DNA of 21,346 bases from an uncultured Hungatella sp. GTDB lineage: Bacteria; Bacillota; Clostridia; Lachnospirales; Lachnospiraceae. The position numbers were made by a program, and so were the translations under genes. Below the pieces are notes generated by a model that saw only the letters and a list, made by a program, of their open reading frames with translations, had not been told where the DNA came from and made no database searches. The stretch lies in assembly GCA_910588505.1 (NCBI GenBank), contig CAJUPQ010000061.1, positions 1 to 21,346 on the forward strand. The letters run 5' to 3'. This document shows positions 13,796-21,346 of this stretch, in pieces. Position 1 is the stretch's first letter; each line of letters starts with the position of its first letter.

Positions 13796-14002
13796 TTACT
13801 TCCCAGCCATCTGTCTCTCCTGGGCCTCGATCATCTTCTTCACCATATAACCGCCCACGGAACCGTTCTGCGCTGATGTCAGGTTTCCGTTATAGCCGTT
13901 GGTCAGCGGTACGCCGATCTCGCCTGCAACCTCCATCTTGAATTTGTCCATTGCCTCTCTTGCCTCAGGTACATTTGTAGTGTTCGTAGATTTGTTAGAC
14001 AT
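13796..14002 (-). CDS. alpha/beta-type small acid-soluble spore protein (SASP)
   Basis: A 68-residue DNA-coating protein of the dormant spore that protects DNA from UV and chemicals and is degraded at germination. Seen: the GPR protease recognition region DKFKMEVAGEIGV (residues 19-31) and the second conserved helix GSVGGYMVKKMIEAQE (47-62). Length and composition are typical. AAGGAGG lies 9 nt before the ATG. A CATAATA hexamer region upstream fits a sigma-G/F -10. It is a single gene and shows that the organism forms spores. Confidence 0.97.
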   Translation of the reverse strand: MSNKSTNTTNVPEAREAMDKFKMEVAGEIGVPLTNGYNGNLTSAQNGSVGGYMVKKMIEAQERQMAGK

Positions 14003-14049
14003 AATAAACGCCTCCTTGATTTAAGTGTGTTGGTTAATTGCTACACTCC

Positions 14050-14056
14050 TATTATG
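14050..14056 (-). promoter_or_regulatory. possible sigma-G type -10 of the SASP gene
   Basis: CATAATA on the minus strand, about 48 nt before the ATG, resembles the forespore sigma-G/F -10 element. No convincing -35 is seen at the right distance, so this is weak. Confidence 0.3.
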
Positions 14057-14177
14057 TGCCTCACAAAAAATAATACACTAGAAGGTTCTGCGTAAAATGT
14101 CATTTTTTAACAAATCCCCATTCCATGTCCTTTCGATACGGCTGCCGCAACCCTCCGAAGGTTCCGTCTCCTGTCCA

Positions 14178-14256
14178 GGTTCCGATCTGCTGCCATTACG
14201 CTTTCGCGCGGTCAGCGCAGTAAACGCGCAGACCTGTCTGAACGGTTCCGATCTGC
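14178..14256 (-). repeat. second copy of the structured core found in MITE copy A (copy B)
   Basis: Read on the minus strand, 14243 down to 14187 matches 2622-2678 at 53 of 57 positions, and all four differences are transitions. Conserved parts include GTCTGCGCG/CGCGC-GAC (a hairpin with TTTAY loop) and GCGAAAGC (a GNRA-type tetraloop hairpin). The core is bracketed by a 13-bp direct repeat GGTTCCGATCTGC (plus strand 14178-14190 and 14244-14256). It lacks the GTAAC ends of copies A and C. It lies between recG and the SASP gene, just after the recG stop. Confidence 0.7.
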
Positions 14257-14268
14257 TTCCCTATAAGC

Positions 14269-16326
14269 TTATAAATTCACCCTGTCATAGCTGCTCTCCA
14301 GATATCGGGAAAGGCGCCGTTTTAACTCCTGGTGCTCTTCCCGCAAAAGCTCCCCGTCCTCCAGAAGAAGCCGGTCCACCTCATCGGACACGGTCTTTAA
14401 GATATTGGCGTCCGTAAAGATATCCGCCAGCTTAAACTCCATGTCCCCGCTCTGACGGATGCCGAAGATATCCCCTGGGCCCCGAAGCTTCAGATCCTCC
14501 GAGGCGATGTAAAAGCCGTCGTTGGAGCGGTTTAAGATATCCAGGCGCTCCGCCGTCCCCTCCTGGTCCCCGCAGTTGACCATAATGCAGTAGGACTGAT
14601 GCTTCCCCCGGCCCACCCGGCCCCGCAGCTGGTGGAGCTGGGCCAAGCCGAACCGCTCCGCGTTCTCGATCATCATCACCGTGGCGTTCGGCACATTGAC
14701 CCCCACCTCGATGACCGTGGTGGACACCAGAACCTGGATCTGGCCTGCCGCGAAACGCTCCATGATCTCATTCTTCTCCTTCCCCTTCATCTTCCCGTGG
14801 AGAAGGTCCACCGAGATCCCGGGCAGCGCCTCCCGAAGGGTCTTTGTGTAGTCCACCACATTTTCCGCCTCCATAAGCTCGCTGAACTCCACCATAGGGC
14901 AGATCACATAAGCCTGGCGCCCCTGCTCCACCTGTTTCCTGATAAATGCGTAGGCGTTGGGCCGGTAGCCTGTATTTACCACGCAGTTTTTCACCTGCAG
15001 CCTGCCTCCCGGCAGTTCATCGATCACAGAAATATCCAGATCCCCGTACAGGATGATGGCCAGAGTCCTGGGGATGGGGGTGGCGCTCATGACCATAACA
15101 TGAGGCTCCTGGCCCTTGTCCCCCAGCATCTGTCTCTGGCCCACGCCGAACCGGTGCTGCTCGTCCGTGATCACCAGGGCCAGCCGGTCATAGACCACCT
15201 TATCCTGGATCAGAGCGTGGGTTCCCACAATAATATCCGCCTCATGGCTTTTGACCTTCTCATAGGCAGCCCGCTTCTCCTTTGCCGTCATGGAGCCTGT
15301 GATCAGCACAGGAACCTTGTCAATCCCATGTTCCGCAAAAAGGCTGCGCATGCCCTCATAGTGCTGTCTTGCCAGAACCTCCGTGGGAGCCATAAGCGCC
15401 CCCTGGCAGCCGTTGTAAGCAGCCGTCAGAAGGGCCAGCACAGCCACAATGGTCTTCCCGGAGCCCACGTCGCCCTGGATCAGCCGGTTCATCACCAGGC
15501 CTCCCGACAGATCCCCAAGAACCTCCTGTAACACCTTCTGCTGGGCTCCCGTCAGGTCATAGGGAAGGTCCTGGATCAGCCTTTTCACCTCCCTTGACGG
15601 CTCCATGACCCAGGCGCTCTTTTTGTCCTGCCGTTTCTCCTTCAGCCTGCGCACAGCCAGGACAAAGAGGAAAAACTCGTCGAACACCAGCCGCTTTCTG
15701 GCAAACAAAAGCTGCTGCCGGTTCTCCGGAAAATGGATGTGCTCCAGGGCAAAATTGTACTCTGCCAGCTCATACCGCTTCCGGATGTAAGCCGGAAGGT
15801 ACTCCCGCTCCATCTGCCTAAGGCCCAGAGCCTGGGCCACAGCCTTTGAGATGGCCTTGTTGCCCAAGCCCTTTGTCTGTCCGTACACCGGCTGCATGGA
15901 CTCCATCATGGCCTCATAGCCTTCCTTCGTAAAGATCTCCGGCTGCTCCATGGTCAGGCGGTTGTTCTTTTTAACCACCTTTCCGTAAAAAACGTGGTAC
16001 GTCCCTGCCTGCAATGTATTCTTCAAAAAAGGCATATTAAACCAGGTTAGCTGCAAAGACCCTGTGGGATCCCTCAAGGAGGCGGTGATCACTTTCTTGT
16101 TCTGAAAAGCGCGGACCGACGCCGACTTCTGCAAAATCCCCGCCGCGGCCCCCGTCATATCCGGCTTTAGCTCCCCCACAGGGGAGGGAGGCCCATAGGT
16201 GTGGTAATCCCGGGGATAATAGGTAAGCAGATCCCGGATCGTAAAGATCCCCAACCGCTCAAACAGCTTCCCTGTCTTGTCCCCGATCCCCTTTAAAGCG
16301 CGGACCGACTCCTGCTCTCTCTCCAT
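14269..16326 (-). CDS. recG: ATP-dependent DNA helicase RecG
   Basis: Branch-migrating helicase that remodels stalled forks and Holliday junctions. Counting from the ATG at 16326 (MEREQESVRALKGIG, 685 residues), an N-terminal wedge/OB domain (about 1-230) is followed by the two helicase lobes: Walker A GDVGSGKT (285-292), DEQH box (388-391), SATPIPRT (414-421) and arginine-finger motif RGRVGRGKHQSYC, all intact. An ATG 12 codons upstream (16362) is also possible, but it has no clear SD, whereas GAGG lies 5 nt before the chosen one. It is third in the yloU-yloV-recG order, 128 bp after yloV, as in many Firmicutes. The copy-B repeat follows its stop directly. Confidence 0.97.
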   Translation of the reverse strand: MEREQESVRALKGIGDKTGKLFERLGIFTIRDLLTYYPRDYHTYGPPSPVGELKPDMTGAAAGILQKSASVRAFQNKKVITASLRDPTGSLQLTWFNMPFLKNTLQAGTYHVFYGKVVKKNNRLTMEQPEIFTKEGYEAMMESMQPVYGQTKGLGNKAISKAVAQALGLRQMEREYLPAYIRKRYELAEYNFALEHIHFPENRQQLLFARKRLVFDEFFLFVLAVRRLKEKRQDKKSAWVMEPSREVKRLIQDLPYDLTGAQQKVLQEVLGDLSGGLVMNRLIQGDVGSGKTIVAVLALLTAAYNGCQGALMAPTEVLARQHYEGMRSLFAEHGIDKVPVLITGSMTAKEKRAAYEKVKSHEADIIVGTHALIQDKVVYDRLALVITDEQHRFGVGQRQMLGDKGQEPHVMVMSATPIPRTLAIILYGDLDISVIDELPGGRLQVKNCVVNTGYRPNAYAFIRKQVEQGRQAYVICPMVEFSELMEAENVVDYTKTLREALPGISVDLLHGKMKGKEKNEIMERFAAGQIQVLVSTTVIEVGVNVPNATVMMIENAERFGLAQLHQLRGRVGRGKHQSYCIMVNCGDQEGTAERLDILNRSNDGFYIASEDLKLRGPGDIFGIRQSGDMEFKLADIFTDANILKTVSDEVDRLLLEDGELLREEHQELKRRLSRYLESSYDRVNL

Positions 16327-16454
16327 AATATCCTCAAACCTCACACAAGGGGCCTTACCCATCCCCGGGCCCGGCCCCTGCCATTTCCTGTCTTATCTTT
16401 TCCGTTGCCGTCACTGGGCTTCTCACTAGGCCTGTGACGAACAGATGCTTACGC

Positions 16455-18167
16455 TCACTCTACGGACATGAGATAGTAATAGATGGGCTGTCCGCCGCCA
16501 TGGAGCTCCACCTCGCACTGGGGCCAGGCTTCCTCCACCCGCTCCAAAAACTTCTCCGCCGTCTCGTCCTCAATATCCACGCCGTAGTAGATGGTGATCA
16601 GCTCCGACTCCTCATCCACCATGGCTTTCAGCGTATCCAGGGCCGTGTCCATGACAGACTTGCCCACGCACAGGATCCCTGCGTCGCCGATGCCCATGAT
16701 GTCGCCTGCGTGGATCTCCTTGTCGTCGATCACGGTGTCCCGCACCGCGTACGTGATCTGGCCCGTCTTCACCCGGCCCATCTCCGCCATCATGGCCTCC
16801 TTGTTCTCCTGGGGCGAAAGGTCAGGCACAAAATTAATGATACCCGTGATGCCCTGGGGAACCGTCTTTGAAGGAACCACCACAATATTCTTATCCTCAG
16901 CCAGGGAAGCCGCCTGCTCCGCCGCCAGGATGATGTTGCTGTTGTTTGGAAGGATGTAGATCGTGTCCGCGTTCACCTTGTCAATGGCGTTTAGCATATC
17001 CTCGGTGCTGGGATTCATGGTCTGGCCGCCCTCGATCAGGTAGTCCGCCCCAATGCCCTGGAAGATCTCCCCAAAGCCTCTGCCGATAGACACCGCGATA
17101 AAGCCGTACTCTTTCCTGGGCTGCTGCTCATCCCCCTGGCTTAGGGCCGCCTCCGGGTCCCCCACAGCTTCCAGAGCCTTCTGTTCCCTGGCCTTTCTCT
17201 CCGAATCCTTGATCAGCCGCTCCTCATGCTCTTCCCGCATGTTGTCGATCTTCATCCTGGACAGGGGGCCAAAGGTCAGGGCTTTCTGGATGGCAAGACC
17301 CGGATCGTTGGTGTGGACGTGAACCTTCACCACATCATCGTCAGACACCACCACGATAGAATCCCCAATGGACTCCAAATACGTCTTAAACTCCCGCTCC
17401 TGTCTGTCCCCGTACTCCTTCTCCACGTTGATGATAAATTCCGTGCAGTAGCCGAACTTGATATCCGCCTCCTCCAGAACCGCTCTCTGCTCCGCATTTT
17501 CCCCGGTCCGTGAGGGCGCGGCTTCTGCCTTGGGCTCCACATGAAGGTCTGTCTCCTTGCCTAAAAGGCCGTCCAGACATCCCTTCATCACCTGCATCAG
17601 ACCCTGACCGCCGGAATCCACCACACCGGCCTGCTTTAATATAGGAAGCATCTCCGGCGTCTGGCTCAGCACATGATCCCCGTGGGCAATAACCTTCTGG
17701 GCAAACTCGATCACATCCTCAGTCTCCGTCACCAGCTCCACAGCCTTGTCAGCCATGCCCTTGGCCACCGTCAGGATCGTACCCTCCTTTGGCTTCATGA
17801 CAGCCTTGTAGGCAGTCTCCGTGGCCCGTACAAAGGCGTTTGCCAGAGTGGTGGTGGTGATGGTCTCAAGGGACTTGATCTCCTTGGTAAATCCCCGAAA
17901 CAGCTGGGACAGGATCACGCCGGAGTTGCCCCGGGCGCCCCGAAGGGAACCGGAGGAGATGGCCTTTGCCAGGTTCTCCATGGTAGGCTCTTCAATGGCA
18001 GCCACTTCCCTGGCTGCCGACATAATGGTCATGGTCATGTTCGTGCCCGTATCTCCGTCCGGAACAGGGAACACGTTCAGTTCGTTAATCCATTCCTTTT
18101 TTGCTTCCAGGCTCTTGGCTCCCGCCAAAAAAGCCCTTTGAAGAGTTTTTGCGTCAATCGTATTCAT
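16455..18167 (-). CDS. yloV: DAK2-domain protein YloV / fatty-acid kinase FakA-like
   Basis: In the FakA role this protein phosphorylates fatty acids held by a FakB (DegV-family) carrier, feeding exogenous fatty acids into lipid synthesis. From the ATG at 18167 (MNTIDAKTLQRAF, 570 residues) the N-terminal DhaL/DAK2 domain (about 1-200) has the ATP/Mg site NVFPVPDGDTGTNM (31-44), SLRGARGNSGVILSQ and GVVDSGGQGLMQ. A linker/middle domain and a C-terminal domain (about 340-570, IYILPNNSNIILAAEQA) follow. The AAGGAGG that overlaps the yloU stop is 14 nt from this ATG but 8 nt from a GTG at 18173, so GTG initiation is a real alternative; the TTG at 18194 is not. No FakB is in the window. Confidence 0.92.
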   Translation of the reverse strand: MNTIDAKTLQRAFLAGAKSLEAKKEWINELNVFPVPDGDTGTNMTMTIMSAAREVAAIEEPTMENLAKAISSGSLRGARGNSGVILSQLFRGFTKEIKSLETITTTTLANAFVRATETAYKAVMKPKEGTILTVAKGMADKAVELVTETEDVIEFAQKVIAHGDHVLSQTPEMLPILKQAGVVDSGGQGLMQVMKGCLDGLLGKETDLHVEPKAEAAPSRTGENAEQRAVLEEADIKFGYCTEFIINVEKEYGDRQEREFKTYLESIGDSIVVVSDDDVVKVHVHTNDPGLAIQKALTFGPLSRMKIDNMREEHEERLIKDSERKAREQKALEAVGDPEAALSQGDEQQPRKEYGFIAVSIGRGFGEIFQGIGADYLIEGGQTMNPSTEDMLNAIDKVNADTIYILPNNSNIILAAEQAASLAEDKNIVVVPSKTVPQGITGIINFVPDLSPQENKEAMMAEMGRVKTGQITYAVRDTVIDDKEIHAGDIMGIGDAGILCVGKSVMDTALDTLKAMVDEESELITIYYGVDIEDETAEKFLERVEEAWPQCEVELHGGGQPIYYYLMSVE

Positions 18168-18186
18168 ACCCACCAGCTGCTCCTCC

Positions 18187-18543
18187 TTAATCAATCACTC
18201 TGACGCCTTCGACATAGATGTTGATCTTGTCAACGGTCATCCCGGTGAATTCTTCCACTTTGTATTTCACATTTTCGATCAGATTGTCCGCAACCGCCGA
18301 GATGCTGATGCCGTAAGCCACGATCACGTGGAAATCCAGCAAAATGTGATTGTCCCTGATCTCCACGTTGATCCCGTGGGTCAGGCTCTCCTTTTTCAAA
18401 AGCTTCACAAGGCCGTCCTTCATGCTGATGGCCGCCATACCCACAATGCCGAAGCACTCCACTGCCGTTGTCCCCGCGTAAATGGCGATGACTTCCGGAT
18501 TGATCAGGATCTCGCCTAATTTGTTGCTGATCCGCCCTTTCAT
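18187..18543 (-). CDS. yloU: Asp23/Gls24 family envelope-stress protein YloU
   Basis: A 118-residue protein starting MKGRISNKLGEILINPEV. GGGAGG 7 nt upstream fixes this start over an in-frame one 24 codons earlier. The Asp23 pattern is clear: IAGTTAVECFGIVGMA-like N-terminal half, the central DNHILLDFHVIVAYGISI, and the C-terminal VKYKVEEFTGMTVDKINIYVEGV. It has no membrane segment of its own. Its stop lies in the ribosome-binding region of yloV, so the two are translated together. It is the first gene of the operon, divergent from rpmB, the classic Firmicute arrangement. Confidence 0.94.
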   Translation of the reverse strand: MKGRISNKLGEILINPEVIAIYAGTTAVECFGIVGMAAISMKDGLVKLLKKESLTHGINVEIRDNHILLDFHVIVAYGISISAVADNLIENVKYKVEEFTGMTVDKINIYVEGVRVID

Positions 18544-18707
18544 GAAAAAACCTCCCATCTTCCTTATACGTGATCCGCCGCCGTCAGCTTTCGCGTTCCG
18601 CCCCGCAAGCGGCAAATCCCGCTATGCTTGATCATTCCTTATGCTTATTCTGCCCAGGCTAAGTCCTGCTATACTTTATGAAGCGCTCCGGGCAGAGGTA
18701 TAGGTAA

Positions 18708-18736
18708 AGTATACCACACCGGGCATATTGTGTCTA
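18708..18736 (-). promoter_or_regulatory. sigma-A promoter of the yloU-yloV-recG operon
   Basis: On the minus strand TAGACA (18731-18736), 17 bp, then TGG-TATACT (extended -10, 18708-18713). The leader is about 155 nt and contains a CTGCCC/GGGCAG stem. With the rpmB promoter it accounts for the 18544-18847 gap. Confidence 0.65.
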
Positions 18737-18760
18737 TGACAAAGATTTTTAAAATTTCGC

Positions 18761-18789
18761 TTGCAAATTGTGGCATAATCTGTTATTAT
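18761..18789 (+). promoter_or_regulatory. sigma-A promoter of rpmB
   Basis: TTGCAA (18761-18766), 17 bp, then TATTAT (18784-18789). The start point would be near 18796, about 50 nt before the ATG. It is back-to-back with the yloU promoter, with -35 boxes 24 bp apart. Confidence 0.6.
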
Positions 18790-18847
18790 ACATATTGTTG
18801 TGGGTTCCGTGTATTGGAAGCCAAGTAGCTGTTAAGGAGGTGCGATC

Positions 18848-19033
18848 ATGGCTAAATGTTCAATTTGCGGTAAGGGCGTTCACTTTGGCAATGCAGTGAG
18901 CCATTCCCATAGAAGATCCAACAAGATGTGGAAACCTAACGTGAAATCCGTCAAAGTAAAAGTGAACGGCGGCGCGAAGAAGATGTATGTATGTACTTCT
19001 TGCCTGCGTTCCGGCTTAGTTGAGAGAGCTTAA
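18848..19033 (+). CDS. rpmB: 50S ribosomal protein L28
   Basis: A 61-residue large-subunit protein, MAKCSICGKGVHFGNAVSHS onward, with the conserved SHRRSNKMWKPN block. It is the zinc-binding (C+) form: C4-x2-C7 near the start and C-T-S-C near the end (about residues 50-53). AAGGAGG lies 8 nt before the ATG. Single gene with its own promoter and terminator, divergent from yloU as in Bacillus. Confidence 0.98.
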   Translation: MAKCSICGKGVHFGNAVSHSHRRSNKMWKPNVKSVKVKVNGGAKKMYVCTSCLRSGLVERA

Positions 19034-19048
19034 TGAAATACGATGTTT

Positions 19049-19083
19049 AAACTCCAGGGCATAGCGCTCTGGAGTTTTTTTTC
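19049..19083 (+). terminator. intrinsic terminator of rpmB
   Basis: AAACTCCAG (19049-19057) pairs with CTGGAGTTT (19069-19077), with an 11-nt loop, and is followed by a run of T to 19081. It starts 15 bp past the rpmB stop. Confidence 0.93.
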
Positions 19084-19145
19084 TGAAAAGAACATGGGCC
19101 GTGGCAGTCCCGATTTTGTGCCAGAGCCCGGCAATGGGCCGCGAC

Positions 19146-19196
19146 AAAAAGCCCGGATCCGGGCGCTCCCTCTCCTGAGCGCCCGGCCGGGCTTTT
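19146..19196. terminator. strong GC-rich terminator of the repeat lipoprotein gene
   Basis: Outer stem AAAAGCCCGG with CCGGGCTTTT and inner stem GGGCGCTC (19161-19168) with GAGCGCCC (19177-19184). A T-run follows on both strands, longer on the minus strand, where it ends the lipoprotein gene that stops at 19207; it can also back up rpmB termination. Confidence 0.85.
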
Positions 19197-19206
19197 CCTG
19201 CTGTAT

Positions 19207-20337
19207 TTATTTTGCGTTGTCAACAGCCTTTACCGCAGCTGTCTTGTACCCGCCGATGGATACCGTAACGCCTGCCAGAAGGTCCGCGTCCGTTGGCTTG
19301 GTGGACTCGTCCACTGCAATGCCTTCCACTTCGGCGGCAGTCTTGCCTACAAAGTATTCCTCCAGAGTAGCAGCCTGCTCAAACCACTCTTTGCCAATGC
19401 CGGAAGCGGGCTTCATGTTGTAATCATTGCCAAGCTGTCTCTTGGTCTTTACGCCTGCGGTCAGATCGGAAGTGATCTTGCCCTCCGCGTCAAACTTCAC
19501 CGTTCCCTGGGTGGAGTCGATGATACAGGTCGTGATCTTCCCGTCGCCGTCCGTAGTTACAGCCACATATGTAGAGTATGCCTGGCACTGTCCCTCGGCG
19601 TCAGCCTCAGCGTCCTTGGACTTATCCATGTTGGTGATGATGCCAAGACCCAGCTTGTCGCCCTCGCCGGCGCCCTCGGCCTTGGCGTTCTCAGCCGCCT
19701 CGGCGATGGCTTCCTTGTAGCTGCCGATCTTAACCGTAACGCCTGCCACCAGGTCCGCGTCCGTTGGCTTGGTGGACTCGTCAACCGCGATGCCCTTTAC
19801 TTCCTCGGCAGTCTTTCCGATCACGTACGCCTCCATAGCCTCTGCCTGCTCGTACCACTCCTTGCCGATCCCGGAAGCCGGCTTCATGTTGTAATCCTCT
19901 TTCAGTTCCTTCTTAGTCTTAAACTCCTCGGTCATAACTACTTTGCCCTCGGCGGTAAATCCCATCTTGTTCTGAGCCGTATCCAGTTTACAGCTTACGA
20001 TCTTCCCGTCAGCGTCGATCACAACAGCCGCCGCCACGGAATCTACCTGAGCCAGGCCGTCCCCGTCCTCAGCATTCTTGGAGCTTCCCATGGAAGACAC
20101 AACAGCCAGACCTGTCTTGTAGCCCCCTGCGGAAGCTTCCTTGGCCTCGGTCTCTGCCTCTGTCTCCTCAGCCGTGGTGGTCTCCTGGGCTGTGGTGGTC
20201 TCTGCCTCGGTCTCAGCGGCTGTGGTAGTGGCCGCCTCTGTAGCCGCCGATGTCTGAGCCGTCTCCTGTCCGCCGCATCCCGCTGCCAGAGACACGACCA
20301 TCATAGATGCCAGTAAAATGCTTGCCTGTTTCTTCAT
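19207..20337 (-). CDS. lipoprotein with two tandem copies of an unrecognised ~150-residue domain
   Basis: A 376-residue protein with a lipoprotein signal (VSLAAGC, lipidated C21), a Thr/Glu/Ala-rich stalk (about 25-70) and two tandem domains, about 72-219 and 228-376. The domains share near-identical blocks 157 residues apart: DYNMKPASGIGKEW followed by EQA, and GIAVDESTKPTDADL followed by AGVTV. Each also has a matched Cys (C116, C271) after a GKI motif. The coding DNA repeats too, with a 471-bp period. I recall similar proteins in Lachnospiraceae, and the alternating GK-I/V-D strands loosely recall FMN-binding extracellular domains, but that is not established here. It is anchored outside the membrane. 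GGAGG lies 10 nt before the ATG. It is divergent from a two-component system that may control it. Confidence 0.8.
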   Translation of the reverse strand: MKKQASILLASMMVVSLAAGCGGQETAQTSAATEAATTTAAETEAETTTAQETTTAEETEAETEAKEASAGGYKTGLAVVSSMGSSKNAEDGDGLAQVDSVAAAVVIDADGKIVSCKLDTAQNKMGFTAEGKVVMTEEFKTKKELKEDYNMKPASGIGKEWYEQAEAMEAYVIGKTAEEVKGIAVDESTKPTDADLVAGVTVKIGSYKEAIAEAAENAKAEGAGEGDKLGLGIITNMDKSKDAEADAEGQCQAYSTYVAVTTDGDGKITTCIIDSTQGTVKFDAEGKITSDLTAGVKTKRQLGNDYNMKPASGIGKEWFEQAATLEEYFVGKTAAEVEGIAVDESTKPTDADLLAGVTVSIGGYKTAAVKAVDNAK

Positions 20338-20556
20338 AATATGAAATCCTCCATTGTTTTATTGCGCGCTGACCAAGATCCCCGTATTCTGTCACCGGGG
20401 CGCGGATATGGACAGCCGCTCTTTTATACCTTTATCATACCGGCAAATTGTATCAAAAATATGTTTTTATCAGTTCGATTTTGTGATAAAATACAGGAGG
20501 AAAGACACAAAAATGACATCTTTTTAAGCTATAGTATTTATGGAAAGGAGTCACCT

Positions 20557-21249
20557 ATGGATAAAATCCTGATTGCGGATGATAACGTGCAGATAACCAG
20601 AATCTTAAGCGAGTTTGCCAAAAAAGAGGGCTACGAGCCTGTGGTGGCCTTTGACGGAGACGAAGCTTTGGAACTGTTTGAACAAAATTCTTTTGCCGTG
20701 GTCCTGCTGGATGTGATGATGCCCAAGCAGGACGGTTTTGAGGTGTGCCGCAAGATCCGAAAGACCTCCGGCATTCCCATCATCATGGTGACCGCCAGGG
20801 GGGAGGACTTTGAGCGGATCATGGGGCTGGACATCGGGGCTGACGACTATATTGTAAAGCCATTTTCCGGCGGGGAGGTCATGGCCAGAATCCGGGCCAT
20901 CCTCCGCCGCATTGACGGCTCCCCCAAAGGCGGCGCGCCGCAGTGTCTGACCTGCGGCAACCTTCAGGTATCTTTAGACCAGGCTGCCGTAACCATTGAC
21001 GGCCAGAACATTCCCCTGACCAAGAAGGAACTGGAGATTCTCTGGACGCTGCTTGCCAATCCCGGAAAGATCTTTTCCAGGGACAATCTTCTAAGCACCC
21101 TTTGGGGCTATGACTACCTGGGAGACAACCGGACGGTTGACAACCACATCAAGCGGCTTCGGGCCAAGCTGGACAAGGTCCCCCACCCGGACTGGCAGAT
21201 CAAGACCATCTGGGGCATGGGCTATAAATTTGAAGGCGGCGTGGCATGA
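20557..21249 (+). CDS. OmpR/PhoB-family response regulator
   Basis: A 230-residue DNA-binding regulator. The open frame runs back to 20341, but AAAGGAG 6 nt before the ATG at 20557 and the canonical opening MDKILIADDNVQITRIL fix the start. Receiver domain (1-115): acidic D8/D9, phospho-acceptor D52 in VVLLDVMMP, T79 and K101 in IVKPF. Winged-helix domain (about 130-228): LTKKELEILWTLLANPGKIF, the recognition helix RTVDNHIKRLRAKL and the wing IKTIWGMGYKFE. All key residues are intact. Its stop overlaps the start codon of the kinase gene (ATGA), so the two are co-translated. The signal is unknown; the nearest candidate target is the divergent lipoprotein gene. Confidence 0.96.
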   Translation: MDKILIADDNVQITRILSEFAKKEGYEPVVAFDGDEALELFEQNSFAVVLLDVMMPKQDGFEVCRKIRKTSGIPIIMVTARGEDFERIMGLDIGADDYIVKPFSGGEVMARIRAILRRIDGSPKGGAPQCLTCGNLQVSLDQAAVTIDGQNIPLTKKELEILWTLLANPGKIFSRDNLLSTLWGYDYLGDNRTVDNHIKRLRAKLDKVPHPDWQIKTIWGMGYKFEGGVA

Positions 21250-21346
21250 AATACAAGATCACACACCGCCTTATCGGATATTTTTCCGCTGTGCTCCTCC
21301 TCTTCTCCCTGATCACGGGCATCCTTTTTGGCATCCAGTTTACGTG
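21246..21346 (+). CDS. sensor histidine kinase, N-terminal fragment (cut by window end)
   Basis: It starts at the ATG overlapping the response regulator stop (ATGA at 21246-21249) and is open to the end of the window, 33 codons. The peptide MKYKITHRLIGYFSAVLLLF shows a short basic N-terminus and the first membrane segment typical of a membrane sensor kinase. The kinase identity rests on position after the response regulator; no catalytic motif is within the window. Confidence 0.75.
   Translation, partial: MKYKITHRLIGYFSAVLLLFSLITGILFGIQFT

Noticed and set aside
14599..15531. 310-codon plus-strand frame opposite recG
   Set aside because: The minus strand encodes the intact RecG helicase motifs here; the plus frame has no start signals or recognisable domain.
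20491..20527. Tiny leader frame (MTSF) with a good SD before the response regulator
   Set aside because: Only four codons; the SD-like AGGAGG could be chance. No evidence of translation coupling 30 bp from the true start.

Overview
The window looks like a chromosomal segment of a spore-forming, anaerobic gut Firmicute of the Lachnospiraceae (Clostridium cluster XIVa) type. The reasons are a clostridial alpha/beta-type small acid-soluble spore protein, a DUF3793/flavodoxin pair, a UPF0371 protein, a CIRCE-controlled Hsp20, and the Firmicute core order rpmB <> yloU-yloV-recG. The identification is inferred from gene families only.

Layout. 1-1600: the tail of an unknown gene, a bidirectional terminator and a two-gene, AT-rich minus-strand cassette (a secreted cell-wall-binding-like protein and a membrane-anchored Thr/Glu-repeat protein). 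1692-2575: a Bax-inhibitor-1 family membrane protein with its own promoter and terminator. 2616-2752: a 137-bp MITE-like element with terminal inverted repeats and an 8-bp target duplication. 2815-9633: a maltose module with a divergent LacI/MalR-type regulator, a PTS permease of order IIA-IIC-IIB, an endonuclease/exonuclease/phosphatase-fold protein that fits maltose-6'-phosphate phosphatase (MapP), and a 4-alpha-glucanotransferase (MalQ). The inferred route is uptake as maltose 6'-phosphate, intracellular dephosphorylation, then transglycosylation to glucose and maltodextrins. 9714-11056: a DUF3793 + flavodoxin operon behind two TTAG-N6-CTAA boxes, which suggests metal (DtxR-like) control.

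11077-12800: a UPF0371 (DUF1846) gene with a second, smaller MITE-like element in its leader. 12758-14056: three short stress or spore genes on the minus strand: Hsp20 behind a CIRCE element, a 40-residue holin-like toxin candidate too small for routine gene calling, and a spore protein. 14178-14256: a second copy of the structured core of the first MITE. 14269-18736: the yloU-yloV-recG operon, diverging from rpmB. 19146-20337: a lipoprotein made of two tandem copies of an unrecognised ~150-residue domain. 20557-end: an OmpR-type response regulator overlapping the start of a sensor kinase that runs off the window.

The most unusual content is between the genes: a family of small inverted-repeat elements with 8-bp duplications, a shared folded core in two places, three terminators of unrelated genes built on the same stem sequence, and a small toxin gene whose coding region contains a terminator-like hairpin.
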